Shown in pieces: positions 23,368 to 32,504 of a stretch of DNA of 37,122 bases. A program made the translations under genes and the position numbers. The DNA is from a virus. The notes beneath the pieces were generated by a model, which searched no databases, had not been told where the DNA came from, and worked only from the letters and a program-made list of their open reading frames with translations. Location: the IMG/VR virus record IMGVR_UViG_3300034106_000536, positions 1 through 37,122 of that record; one strand, written 5' to 3'. Position 1 is the first letter of the stretch, and each line of letters opens with the position of its first letter.

Positions 23368-24909
23368 ATGGCAATTATATTACCTGGTGGATTTAACATA
23401 ACTAACAACGAACCCGTTGATGCTAGAATAACATTAGCGGACCAGACTGCCCGTTACGCTTTATCATCTGCTAATGTATATGAGGGGTTAATAGTTTTTC
23501 AGCAAGATAGTAATACAGTTTGGGTATTAACCGATACTGTAAATGTAGGAAATGAAAATGGTTGGACTCAACTACAAATAGGAAGTGTTAGTTCAAACCT
23601 TCCATCTGGTGTAGTTTCTGGTTCATCTCAATTAAGTGGAACTACTATTACAGATTTAACTATTATAAATTTAACAACTGTTAATCAAACCGCAAGTGTT
23701 TTATTTAGTAGTGGTTCTAATAAATTTGGTGATTTTAGTAATGATAACCATGAATTTACAGGTTCAGTTCAAATAAGTGGTTCAATTAATACAATAGGTG
23801 CATCAACTGCAACATCATTCAATGGTACAATAAACGCAACTAACGGAGTAATCTCTGGTTCATCTCAAATATTAGGTGGAAGTGGGTTAGTAAGTGGGTC
23901 ATCACAAGTAACTTTACAATCAACTACCGGATTTACTGCTTACGACACCGCATTAGCAACTATTACTGGTTCATTAATTAGTTCAGCATCAGCAGCTAAA
24001 ACTACAAATGACTCACAAGGAGTATCTATAACTAATTTAAACTCCGCAACTGCAAGTTTATTGATTGAAACGGCTAATTTGGAATCATTTACATCTTCAA
24101 TTAATACAACTATTAAATCAAAGTTGGATGCTGATGGTGTAATTTCTGGTTCATCTCAAATAACCGCAGGTTCTACTACAAACTTTGCAACCGATGTAAA
24201 AACTCAATTAAATTCAAATACGGTAGTATCTGGTTCTTCTCAAATTTCATTAAGTGGATTTAGTACAACTAACTTATCTGAAGGTACTAATTTATATTAT
24301 ACCGATGCTAGAGTTAAAACTAAATTAAATGCAGATGGTGTAGTATCTGGTTCGGCACAAATTAATGTTGCATCTACAACGGGTGATATTGCATTAGGGA
24401 CTAGAACATCTGGTAATTATGTTCAAACTATTGCAGGTAATACTACCAATGGTTTAACTGCTGCGGGTTCTGGATTGGAAAGTGCAGATGTAACATTGAC
24501 ATTGGCACAAAGTATAAAAACAGATGCGAATCCACAATTCAATTCATTGGGGATTGGAACCACCGCATCAACAACGGCTGGTGAAATTAGAGCAACGGGT
24601 GATATTACTGCATTTTACTCATCCGATATTAGATTAAAAGAAAATATCCAACCAATCCAAAACGCATTGGAAAAAGTTGAATCAATTAGTGGTAACACAT
24701 ACAATTGGAAAGAAGGATATGAAGAAATACATTCTCATAAAGGAAATGATGTTGGAGTAATAGCACAAGAAATTGAAGAAATCCTTCCACAAATTGTAAC
24801 AAATAGAGATAACGGATATAAAGCAGTTCAATATGAAAAAATAATTCCACTATTAATCGAAGCGATAAAAGAATTATCAGCAAGAGTTAATAGTTTGGAA
24901 AATAAATAA
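23368..24909 (+). CDS. Tail-fibre protein with S74 intramolecular chaperone
   Basis: This is a 513-residue protein. The N-terminal ~75 residues ('MAIILPGGFNITNNEPVDAR', 'NVYEGLIVFQQDSNTVWVLT') differ from the RRG type. The Ser-rich shaft shares a ~230-bp segment with the next fibre gene and one 'AAKTTNDSQGVSITN' module with the 16160 gene. The C-terminal 96 residues are a peptidase S74 domain: 'SSDIRLKENI' (S419-D420, K424), then 'GNDVGVIAQEIEEILPQIV' and a helical end. S74 domains fold the trimer and then cut themselves off next to the Ser of the S-D motif, leaving a stable fibre; release of about 95 residues is expected. The preceding gap is 15 nt with no promoter box, so it is co-transcribed with the 20341 gene. 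Confidence 0.88.
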   Translation: MAIILPGGFNITNNEPVDARITLADQTARYALSSANVYEGLIVFQQDSNTVWVLTDTVNVGNENGWTQLQIGSVSSNLPSGVVSGSSQLSGTTITDLTIINLTTVNQTASVLFSSGSNKFGDFSNDNHEFTGSVQISGSINTIGASTATSFNGTINATNGVISGSSQILGGSGLVSGSSQVTLQSTTGFTAYDTALATITGSLISSASAAKTTNDSQGVSITNLNSATASLLIETANLESFTSSINTTIKSKLDADGVISGSSQITAGSTTNFATDVKTQLNSNTVVSGSSQISLSGFSTTNLSEGTNLYYTDARVKTKLNADGVVSGSAQINVASTTGDIALGTRTSGNYVQTIAGNTTNGLTAAGSGLESADVTLTLAQSIKTDANPQFNSLGIGTTASTTAGEIRATGDITAFYSSDIRLKENIQPIQNALEKVESISGNTYNWKEGYEEIHSHKGNDVGVIAQEIEEILPQIVTNRDNGYKAVQYEKIIPLLIEAIKELSARVNSLENK

Positions 24910-24918
24910 ATATTTATA
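24910..24918 (+). promoter_or_regulatory. ATATTTATA box before the second S74 fibre gene
   Basis: An exact 9-mer that begins right after the preceding TAA, 41 nt before the ATG at 24960. Confidence 0.45.
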
Positions 24919-24959
24919 CACATAACATAATTAATCGTACTAAAAAAAAGGTAAACTAG

Positions 24960-27410
24960 ATGGCACTTAAATTTAGACGTGGGACAACCGCACAACAATC
25001 AGGTTCGTTAGCATTCGGAGAACCGTATGTAAACACAACATTAGGAACTTTATTAATTGGTGGTCCAAACGGAGACATTATATTAGGTTCATCTGGTACA
25101 GGTAGTACTGGAAATTTCGGAGCAATTTCAGGTTCAGGGTTAGATATTACCGGAAACGCAAATATTGCAGGTAATTTAACATTAGGTGGAGCTATCACAA
25201 TTGGTGATGCATCATCTGATACTGTAAATGTTGTAGCATCTTTGAGTTCATCTCTTATTCCACAAACTACAAACGCATTTGATTTAGGTTCTGCTACTAA
25301 ATTTTGGAGAGATTTATATATCTCAACAGGTTCAATCAAAATGGTTAATCCTGCAAATAATCAAGTAGTAACAACAATTAATGCAGTAGCAGGTGGTGGT
25401 ATTCAAATTGGTAATGTACAAATTACAACTGCATCAATTGCATTTGTGGATAATACTGGTGTAGTAACTCAAACAGTTGCACAATCATCATCTGTTGGTT
25501 CAACTAGTAATTATGCAGAAACATCTTCATTTAATGCATTTACATCATCTCAATTAACTCAAAATACTGCATTAGCAACTATTTCTGGTTCATTGATTTT
25601 AACTGCATCTGCAAATACAGTTTCAGTAGCAAACTTAAACACAACAACTGCAAGTTTATTAATTGAAACTGCTAATTTAGAATCATTTACATCTTCGATT
25701 AATACAACGATTAAAACTCAATTGGATTCAAATACAGTTGTTTCCGGTTCATCACAAATTGCATACGCGAGTATTAGTTCTATACCAGCAGGAATAGTAA
25801 GTGGAGCAGCACAAGTTACTCCATTATTACCAACGGGAACTATTAGTGGTTCTTCACAATTAAGTGGAACTAGTATTACAGATTTAACTATTATAAATTT
25901 AACAACTGTTAATCAAACGGCAAGTGTTGTATTTAGTAGCGGTTCTAACCGATTTGGTGATGCGGGGAATGATACACATTCATTTACAGGTTCAGTTCAA
26001 ATAAGTGGTTCACTTACAACAATAGGAGCATCAACTGCAACATCGTTTAATGGAGCAATAAATGCAACAAATGGTGTAGTAAGTGGTTCTTCGCAAGTAA
26101 TTGGTATATTGAGTTCTTTAAATACATATACTGGTTCAAATGATACAACTAATACTACACAAACAAGTAGATTAGACCAATTATCAACTGCAAGTGGAAG
26201 TGCAATTACAAGATTAACTGCATTAGAAGTTGAAACATCTAATTTAGAAACATTTACATCTTCTATTAATACTACAATTAAGACAAGATTAAATGCAGAA
26301 ACGGTTATAAGTGGTTCTTCACAGGTAGTAGGTTCTTCAATCACTACTAATACAGTGACAGTTGGTTCAACTGCAATTGCATTAGGTGGAACTGCAACAA
26401 CAATAGCAGGTTTAACTTCGGTTAGTTCAACTGGATTTACGGGAGCATTAACAGGTAACGCATCAACCGCAACTACATTAGCAACTGCAAGAACAATAAA
26501 CGGAACTTCATTTAATGGTTCTGCTGATATTACTATTCCAAATTTAGTATCTGGTTCATCACAAATTACCGCAGGTTCAACTACTGGATTTGCAACGGGT
26601 GTAAAAACTCAATTAGATGCAAATACGGTTGTTTCAGGTTCTGGACAAATTAACGTAGCATCTACAACGGGTGATATTGCATTAGGGACTAGAACATCTG
26701 GTAACTATGTAGCATCATTAGTAGCAGGAACTAACATTACTCTTTCTAATAATAGTGGTGAAGGTGCAACTCCAACAATTGGATTAACAAATAATACAAT
26801 TTCAGGTATCGCTTTAGGTTCTAATTTAGCAACCTTAACAATTGGTACGGGATTAAGTGGAACATCGTATAATGGTTCTACTGGAGTAACAATTGCAAAC
26901 ACAGGTGTAACTTCAAATGTTGCAGGTACAGGTGTAACGGTAAGTGGAGCAACTGGAGCAGTAACTATCTCAATCGGACAAGCAGTTGCAACATCTGATA
27001 ACGTAAGATTTAACTCTTTAGGTATAGGAATGGCTGCAACTGGAACTGCAGGTAGAATTGATGCAGCAAATGATATCGTTGCATTTTCATCTTCTGATAT
27101 TCGTTTCAAAGAAAACATCAAACCAATTGAAAACGCAATCGACAAAATCAGAAAGATTAGTGGTAACACATACGATTGGAAAGAAGAAAACAAAGTTGAG
27201 CACGGATATGAAGGAAACGATGTGGGTGTAATCGCACAAGAAATTGAAGCAGTATTACCTCAATTAGTTCAGACAAGAGAGAGTGGATTTAAGGCAGTTA
27301 AATACGATAAGTTAGTAGCATTACTAATCGAAGGTATTAAAGAACAACAATTACAAATAGAGCAATTAAGAATAGATTTAAATAATTGTACAAATAATAA
27401 AGGTTTATAA
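24960..27410 (+). CDS. Large tail-fibre protein with S74 intramolecular chaperone
   Basis: The product has 816 residues. The N-terminus 'MALKFRRGTTAQQSGSLAFG' is an RRG-type attachment domain, followed by 'LGTLLIGGPNGDIILGSSGT' and 'FDLGSATKFWRDLYISTGSI', the usual fibre base. The shaft is Ser/Thr/Ala-rich with modules shared with the preceding gene. The C-terminal 106 residues form an S74 domain with 'SSDIRFKENI' (S712-D713, K717) and 'GNDVGVIAQEIEAVLPQLV', ending in a short coiled coil with a single Cys ('LNNCTNNKGL'). Auto-cleavage beside S712 is expected from the family. The glycosyltransferase gene starts 3 nt downstream, so these two are almost certainly co-expressed. Confidence 0.9.
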   Translation: MALKFRRGTTAQQSGSLAFGEPYVNTTLGTLLIGGPNGDIILGSSGTGSTGNFGAISGSGLDITGNANIAGNLTLGGAITIGDASSDTVNVVASLSSSLIPQTTNAFDLGSATKFWRDLYISTGSIKMVNPANNQVVTTINAVAGGGIQIGNVQITTASIAFVDNTGVVTQTVAQSSSVGSTSNYAETSSFNAFTSSQLTQNTALATISGSLILTASANTVSVANLNTTTASLLIETANLESFTSSINTTIKTQLDSNTVVSGSSQIAYASISSIPAGIVSGAAQVTPLLPTGTISGSSQLSGTSITDLTIINLTTVNQTASVVFSSGSNRFGDAGNDTHSFTGSVQISGSLTTIGASTATSFNGAINATNGVVSGSSQVIGILSSLNTYTGSNDTTNTTQTSRLDQLSTASGSAITRLTALEVETSNLETFTSSINTTIKTRLNAETVISGSSQVVGSSITTNTVTVGSTAIALGGTATTIAGLTSVSSTGFTGALTGNASTATTLATARTINGTSFNGSADITIPNLVSGSSQITAGSTTGFATGVKTQLDANTVVSGSGQINVASTTGDIALGTRTSGNYVASLVAGTNITLSNNSGEGATPTIGLTNNTISGIALGSNLATLTIGTGLSGTSYNGSTGVTIANTGVTSNVAGTGVTVSGATGAVTISIGQAVATSDNVRFNSLGIGMAATGTAGRIDAANDIVAFSSSDIRFKENIKPIENAIDKIRKISGNTYDWKEENKVEHGYEGNDVGVIAQEIEAVLPQLVQTRESGFKAVKYDKLVALLIEGIKEQQLQIEQLRIDLNNCTNNKGL

Positions 27411-27413
27411 TTA

Positions 27414-28412
27414 ATGTATGATGTTTACTACACCACCGCTGGAGGTCCTTGGTTCAATAGCGGTGCTGATATGTGGGTAACCGAATGGATAAAAGAAGTG
27501 GCTCCTCATTTAGAAGTGAAGCCACTTCTTCTTTTCCATAGACATAGACCTAACAACTATGAAGAATTTCCAATTGATATTGACCACATTTGGGAAACAT
27601 CTGAAGATGAAATTATAAAACATTTAGAAGGTGCAAGACGGATACATATTCTTCATGGTCATTATACCCCAACTAGAGCTATTCATCAAAATTTGGAAAA
27701 GATTGATTCAATTATTTTCCATAATTTAACAAAAGTGTCTTTATTGGCACAAATGGAAAAAGATGAATATTTACATTGGTATGGTAATTGGGAATATGAA
27801 AGCGAATTAATTAATAAAATTAAAAATAAAGTTTGGGTAGGGTTATATCATTTTCCATATAAAACAGAAAATTTATATCACATCCCAAATGTTTATAAAT
27901 TTAAACAAAATAAAGAGCTTTCAGAATCTATTGAGATAGGATACGCCGCTAGAGTAGAAGGTAGAAAGAATGTTGAATATATGAATGGGTTAGGTGGATT
28001 TATTTCTACAAATTCAGAAACATTCAACAAATACTATAAAAAGAAATATGGATTCAAATTCGAAAAATCCAAAGTTTACAAATTTGATTATAAATTTAAA
28101 GAAAGGTTCTATGAACTTGATTGGGGAATCTCTCATTCTTGTTTTGAGCACGAACCCTTCGGATATGGTATATTTGAGGCAGTGGATTGGGGTAAACTTC
28201 CCATATTACATGAAGATTGGCATGTTCCACTTGATTACAAATACAAAGCGAATAATGCGGAAACATTTAAAAAAACCTACCAAATAATTTGTGAGGATAG
28301 TTACGAAACCCGTAAAACAGAATTCCAAAAACTTAAAAGTTGGATGATAAAACACTTTTCAAACAAAGAAGTATGGAAAGAAAAACTTTTAGATATTTAT
28401 AACGGAGAATAA
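27414..28412 (+). CDS. GT-B fold glycosyltransferase (GT4-like) in the fibre cassette
   Basis: This 332-residue protein lacks membrane segments and signal peptide, so it should act in the host cytoplasm. The N-terminal half contains a 'TTAGGPWFNSGADMWVTEW' start and a His-rich 'HILHGHYTPTRAIHQ', as expected for an acceptor-binding Rossmann domain. The C-terminal half has 'GYAARVEGRKN' (176-186) and the nucleotide-sugar signature 'HEPFGYGIFEAVDWGKLPIL' with the E-x7-E pair E247/E255, the hallmark of GT4-like retaining enzymes. It lies 3 nt after one fibre gene and 11 nt before the Hint-domain fibre gene. The acceptor is unknown; options are Ser/Thr-rich fibre shafts, host surface glycans or phage DNA. 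Location favours fibre modification, as inference only. Confidence 0.82.
   Translation: MYDVYYTTAGGPWFNSGADMWVTEWIKEVAPHLEVKPLLLFHRHRPNNYEEFPIDIDHIWETSEDEIIKHLEGARRIHILHGHYTPTRAIHQNLEKIDSIIFHNLTKVSLLAQMEKDEYLHWYGNWEYESELINKIKNKVWVGLYHFPYKTENLYHIPNVYKFKQNKELSESIEIGYAARVEGRKNVEYMNGLGGFISTNSETFNKYYKKKYGFKFEKSKVYKFDYKFKERFYELDWGISHSCFEHEPFGYGIFEAVDWGKLPILHEDWHVPLDYKYKANNAETFKKTYQIICEDSYETRKTEFQKLKSWMIKHFSNKEVWKEKLLDIYNGE
28393..28401 (+). promoter_or_regulatory. ATATTTATA box inside the 3' end of the glycosyltransferase gene
   Basis: An exact 9-mer in codons for Asp-Ile-Tyr near the gene's end, 22 nt before the ATG at 28424. It has the usual spacing although it overlaps coding sequence. Confidence 0.4.
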
Positions 28413-28423
28413 TACATACGAAT

Positions 28424-30151
28424 ATGCCAAGAACTAATTTATCATTAGGAAATTTATATAGAGCAGTTAGCGGGTCAGCCCGAACATCTCAAGCAGTTTC
28501 CATTGGTGGGCTATCTGGAGGAACATCTAATAGTTCATTTACCGCATTTGCAATAGATTCTGTAACCCCAAATTTACCAACTTTCACTTACATTGTAGAA
28601 AGTACAGAAGAAGCGGCAACATTTTCATTTGGAACTGCGGGTACACTGCATGGTACTAAAGTTGGTAACGTAGCAGCAAACTATTCAGTAACATTTAATA
28701 ATGGAAACTTTACAGTAGGTTCACCCACTTTAGGTGCATCTCCATCATTTCCAATAACTCCTGCATCAATCGCTCAATCAACATATTCAGAAGCATCTTC
28801 TGTATTATCTATGAAGTATGAAGATGGTTATAATTTAGCAGCAACTGGCTATAATTCAACATCTACAAAAACATTATACGCGGTAGATGTGTACAACACA
28901 ATTAACCAACCTGATTTCTGTTTATTATTTGGAACAAAAATAACTAAAGCGGATGGAACTATTGTAAATGTAGAAGACCTTTCGGTGGGTGATACTATTA
29001 AAGCATGGGTACCAGATGGTTTACCTGATGAAGACCAGGATTCAGAATCAGACCAAGTTGATTGGAGATTCTATATGTTAGAAAATCAATCTGGCTCATA
29101 TCAAGAAGTAAATGTAGCAGATATTGTCTTTAACTTTGCAAGTGGATATTATGATTTAAACAATGGTTTAATCAAATCAACTGGAACTCACCCTCTTTGG
29201 GTTTGGGATAGTGAAATTGAAAAATATCGTTTCAAAAATGTTGAAGATGTATTACCAGGTGATTTAGTAGTAACATACGATTCAGTGACAGGTTTAAATG
29301 AAATAGAAATTACTGATATTGAGGTAATAATTGAAGATGTTGAAATTGTAACACTTAATGTGGAAAATGCTGACGTTTATTTAGCAAACGGTATTGTATC
29401 TCATAACAAAGGAACTACTACACAACCACCAATTCCAGCTGCTGGATTAAGATTATATTTAGACCCATCCAAAGCATCATCTACAAACGGAACTGTTACA
29501 ACGGATTGGTTAGATTTAAGTGGATATAATACGGGTGTTAGACCTGCGGGTGTTGCAAACGCAGCTGGTATTACTGGTGATAACCCATCATATAATAACG
29601 GAGCAACAAGAAAAGATAAATATTTCGCAGGAAATGGTACAAACCAATTTTGGTACAAAGATACTACTACCAACATCAATGGGGGGTATTCTCAATTCAA
29701 TACTAATACTGGTACAATTCACGTATGGGTTAGACCTACAACAACATTGGGTGTAGCATCACGACATATTTTTGATTACGCTGGATTTTATGGTTTAGCA
29801 ATTGAATCATCTGATAGTTCTACTTTGAATAGAGTAAAATTCTATGGTAGTACATTAGGAAATAGTGCACAATTAACAACATCATTATCATCAAACGTAT
29901 GGTATATGATTTCTGCAACATTCCAACCATCGGGAACGGTGACAGTTTATGTAGATAAAACTTCAGTAGGAACATTTACTGCATCAGCATTTACGGCACC
30001 ATCATCTACTAACTTCTTAACAATTGGATGTAATAGTGGTAGAACAACATTCTGGAATGGACAAATCGGACCTGTATTATTCTACAACACATTGCAAAAC
30101 GCAACATCGGTAGGACAAGTATATGATTATTTTTCTCCAACATACAAATAG
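28424..30151 (+). CDS. Fibre-like protein: N-terminal domain, Hint (intein-like) domain, LamG domain
   Basis: The product has 575 residues in three parts. Residues 1-165 are a beta-rich structural domain ('MPRTNLSLGNLYRAVSGSAR'). Residues 166-328 are a Hint autoprocessing domain: Cys166 in 'CLLFGTKITKADGTI', 'DLSVGDTIKAW', the block-B T-x-x-H at 'STGTHPLWV' (T253, H256), 'VEDVLPGDLVVTY', and the end 'VYLANGIVSHN' (His327-Asn328). Residue 329 is Lys, not Cys/Ser/Thr. Residues 340-575 form a LamG-like jelly roll ('AAGLRLYLDPSKASS', 'TIHVWVRPTT', 'WNGQIGPVLFYN'). The family chemistry predicts cleavage at Cys166 and after Asn328. A complete splice is less likely without a +1 nucleophile. No endonuclease domain fits in 163 residues. 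It probably makes a self-processed receptor-binding fibre. Confidence 0.87.
   Translation: MPRTNLSLGNLYRAVSGSARTSQAVSIGGLSGGTSNSSFTAFAIDSVTPNLPTFTYIVESTEEAATFSFGTAGTLHGTKVGNVAANYSVTFNNGNFTVGSPTLGASPSFPITPASIAQSTYSEASSVLSMKYEDGYNLAATGYNSTSTKTLYAVDVYNTINQPDFCLLFGTKITKADGTIVNVEDLSVGDTIKAWVPDGLPDEDQDSESDQVDWRFYMLENQSGSYQEVNVADIVFNFASGYYDLNNGLIKSTGTHPLWVWDSEIEKYRFKNVEDVLPGDLVVTYDSVTGLNEIEITDIEVIIEDVEIVTLNVENADVYLANGIVSHNKGTTTQPPIPAAGLRLYLDPSKASSTNGTVTTDWLDLSGYNTGVRPAGVANAAGITGDNPSYNNGATRKDKYFAGNGTNQFWYKDTTTNINGGYSQFNTNTGTIHVWVRPTTTLGVASRHIFDYAGFYGLAIESSDSSTLNRVKFYGSTLGNSAQLTTSLSSNVWYMISATFQPSGTVTVYVDKTSVGTFTASAFTAPSSTNFLTIGCNSGRTTFWNGQIGPVLFYNTLQNATSVGQVYDYFSPTYK
28919..29407 (+). other. Hint/bacterial-intein-like domain coding segment
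   Basis: This segment runs from the codon for Cys166 to that for Asn328 of the fibre-like product. The N-terminal Cys, T-x-x-H block and C-terminal His-Asn are all present, so the active-site set for N-S acyl shift and Asn cyclisation looks intact. A strongly acidic insertion ('PDEDQDSESDQVDW') lies at residues 201-214, where larger inteins may carry other domains. The Lys at +1 fits the bacterial intein-like (BIL) class rather than classical inteins. Confidence 0.83.
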
Positions 30152-30178
30152 TAATTTGTTGTTTTGAAAATAATTTTA

Positions 30179-30187
30179 ATATTTATA
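30179..30187 (+). promoter_or_regulatory. ATATTTATA box before the tail sheath gene
   Basis: An exact 9-mer, 34 nt before the ATG at 30222 in the 70-nt gap after the fibre cassette. A TTTTG at 30162-30166 lies upstream and could contribute to recognition. Confidence 0.5.
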
Positions 30188-30221
30188 TTAAGATAATAAA
30201 AATTTTAAATTAGCATATAAA

Positions 30222-32456
30222 ATGGCAGACAAAATAGTATCACCAGGTGTATTTACTAAAGAAAACGACCTTTCATTCTTACAACAAGGGGTAGCAGATA
30301 TTGGTGCAGCATTTATTGGACCTTTTAAAGAAGGACCATTAGTACCTACAATCGTAAATTCACAAGCAGAATTTGAAAGACTATTTGGAGTAGCAGATGG
30401 TACATACCTCACTCCATTAGCAGTACAAAATTATTTAAGAGAAGCAGGAACTGCTACAATTTGTAGAGTTGGGGGTGTTGGTGGATATACCGAAACCGCT
30501 CCATTATTGTTAACCGCAACTTCAGGAGCAGTATCAGCATCATTAGGTATTCTATTCAATACATCAGGAAGTGCAAACGGAGGTTTTGCAGACGCACAAT
30601 TAACTTCTTCTAATGCAGGAGCAGGTGATTTCGTATTAAGAGGTAGTGGATTAAACGTATCTGCTTCTTTGGATGTAACCGATACAAACGATATTGAGGC
30701 AGTATTTGGAACATCTGCATTTGGTTCTAAAGACCCTTATGTGTATGGATTTTTCAAAAACTCATCTATAACATTTAATTCCAGTGCATCTTCTTCAGTA
30801 ACCGTATTGGGTGACCAACTCTTTACATTCGATGCACAAGAAGCATTAACACCAATGATTAACTCTCAATTAATCTCTGGTGATAGATATAACTTATTCC
30901 AATTCGAAACAATTGGTGCTGGAAACGCAGCAAATACTAAAGTTAAAATTGGTATCACTAATATTAAAGCAGCAGGTTCGGTAAGCGGTACTGATTATGG
31001 TACATTTACTGTAGTTGTGAGAGAGTTTGCTGATACAAATAAAAAGAAAGTAGTATTAGAAACTTATTCTAATGTAAATTTAGACCCAAATTCTCCTAAC
31101 TATATCAGTAGAGTAATTGGTGATAGAAAATTATCAATTGATGAATTAGGTAAAATTACTGAAAGCGGTGATTGGGTAAATAACTCAAAATATGTTAGAG
31201 TTGCAAACTTAAACACATCCGCTCCTGTACAAGCAGTACCATTCGGACACGCAGCATATACTTTGCCAGTATCTGCATCAGCAGCAGTTGGAGCATTGAT
31301 TCCATCTGTATCATTCCTAACTTCATCAGTAGCACAATATGGTGGTATAGATTTGGATAACAATACTGATAACGTAATTTACTTAAAGCCAATTCCGACA
31401 GGAGCAGGTGTAGGTTCTAACTCTGTATTTGGATTAGATGTGGCAAATGGTGGTACATTATCAGTAGGTTCTTCTTTAGCACAATTCGTTGTAGCATTCC
31501 AAGAAGGATTTGATGGTATGAACCCTGCAACTCCAATATTGACTGGAGCAGATATTTTGGCAGGTAATTCACAAGGATTTAATTTATCAACGGTAACTGC
31601 TAGTGGTTCTGTAGCATACGCTAAACATATCGCAGCATTATCAAATGTTGACGAGTTTGATATCAATATGGTAGTAACTCCTGGTGTTATTAGAAGATTA
31701 CACCCATCAGTAGCAACTTCAGTATTGGATATGGTTGAACAACGAAATGATTGTTTCTACATTTTAGATACAACTGCGTATAATGATTCAATTTCATTAG
31801 CAACCGCTCAAGCTTCGGCAATTGATTCAAATATGGTAGCAACTTACTATCCTTGGGTTAAGACTATTGATGTTAATACAAACAAACTAATCACAATCCC
31901 ACCATCAGTATTATTACCTGGCGTATTCGCAGCAAACGATAGAGTAGCAGCAGAATGGTTCGCACCAGCAGGTTTGAATAGAGGTGGTTTAGTAGGAGCA
32001 GTTAGTTTGTTGAACAGATTAACACAATCTGAAAAGGATGAACTATACGAAAACAAAGTAAACCCAATCGTTCAGTTCCCTGGACAAGGTATCGTAGTAT
32101 TCGGACAAAAAACATTGCAAGATAGACCATCTGCATTGGATAGAATCAACGTAAGAAGATTGTTGTTGACTGTTAGAAAGTTTATTGCATCTTCATCTAG
32201 ATATTTAGTGTTTGAACAAAATACTTCTGAAACTAGAAATCGATTCTTAAACATCGTTAATCCATATTTGGATAGTATCCAACAAAGACAAGGACTTTAC
32301 GCATTCAGAGTTGTAATGGATGATACTAACAACACACCTGATGTGATTGATAGAAACATATTAGCAGGAGCTATCTTCTTACAACCAACTAAAACTGCTG
32401 AATTCATTCAAATTGATTTCAACATTTTACCAACTGGAGCAAGTTTTAGCGGATAA
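30222..32456 (+). CDS. 18: Tail sheath protein, T4 gp18-like
   Basis: The product has 744 residues (T4 gp18: 659). The N-terminus 'MADKIVSPGVFTKENDLSFL' with 'AAFIGPFKEGPLVPTIVNSQ' and 'FERLFG' is the classical contractile-sheath start. The conserved C-terminal domain includes 'NVRRLLLTVRKFIASSSRYL' and 'FEQNTSETRNRFLNIVNPYL', followed by 'GAIFLQPTKTAEFIQIDFNI'. The central insert (about residues 90-270) is a variable surface region. The protein polymerises around the tail tube and contracts during injection. It is preceded by an ATATTTATA box and followed by another before the tube gene, so sheath and tube may be transcribed in separate but similar amounts. Confidence 0.96.
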   Translation: MADKIVSPGVFTKENDLSFLQQGVADIGAAFIGPFKEGPLVPTIVNSQAEFERLFGVADGTYLTPLAVQNYLREAGTATICRVGGVGGYTETAPLLLTATSGAVSASLGILFNTSGSANGGFADAQLTSSNAGAGDFVLRGSGLNVSASLDVTDTNDIEAVFGTSAFGSKDPYVYGFFKNSSITFNSSASSSVTVLGDQLFTFDAQEALTPMINSQLISGDRYNLFQFETIGAGNAANTKVKIGITNIKAAGSVSGTDYGTFTVVVREFADTNKKKVVLETYSNVNLDPNSPNYISRVIGDRKLSIDELGKITESGDWVNNSKYVRVANLNTSAPVQAVPFGHAAYTLPVSASAAVGALIPSVSFLTSSVAQYGGIDLDNNTDNVIYLKPIPTGAGVGSNSVFGLDVANGGTLSVGSSLAQFVVAFQEGFDGMNPATPILTGADILAGNSQGFNLSTVTASGSVAYAKHIAALSNVDEFDINMVVTPGVIRRLHPSVATSVLDMVEQRNDCFYILDTTAYNDSISLATAQASAIDSNMVATYYPWVKTIDVNTNKLITIPPSVLLPGVFAANDRVAAEWFAPAGLNRGGLVGAVSLLNRLTQSEKDELYENKVNPIVQFPGQGIVVFGQKTLQDRPSALDRINVRRLLLTVRKFIASSSRYLVFEQNTSETRNRFLNIVNPYLDSIQQRQGLYAFRVVMDDTNNTPDVIDRNILAGAIFLQPTKTAEFIQIDFNILPTGASFSG

Positions 32457-32468
32457 TTTTAAAAAACA

Positions 32469-32477
32469 ATATTTATA
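32469..32477 (+). promoter_or_regulatory. ATATTTATA box before the tail tube gene
   Basis: An exact 9-mer, 27 nt before the ATG at 32505. The 48-nt gap contains no hairpin terminator after the sheath gene. Confidence 0.5.
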
Positions 32478-32504
32478 AGTAATAAACATTAAATATATAC
32501 ACAA

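Noticed and set aside
28919-29407. Classical splicing intein with homing endonuclease
   Set aside because: The domain is only 163 residues with no LAGLIDADG or HNH motif, and the residue after Asn328 is Lys rather than Cys, Ser or Thr. A BIL-type autoprocessing domain fits better.
13036-30151. Diversity-generating retroelement acting on fibre tips
   Set aside because: No reverse transcriptase gene and no template/variable repeat pair with A-specific differences is visible here. Repeats between fibres differ mainly at silent positions.
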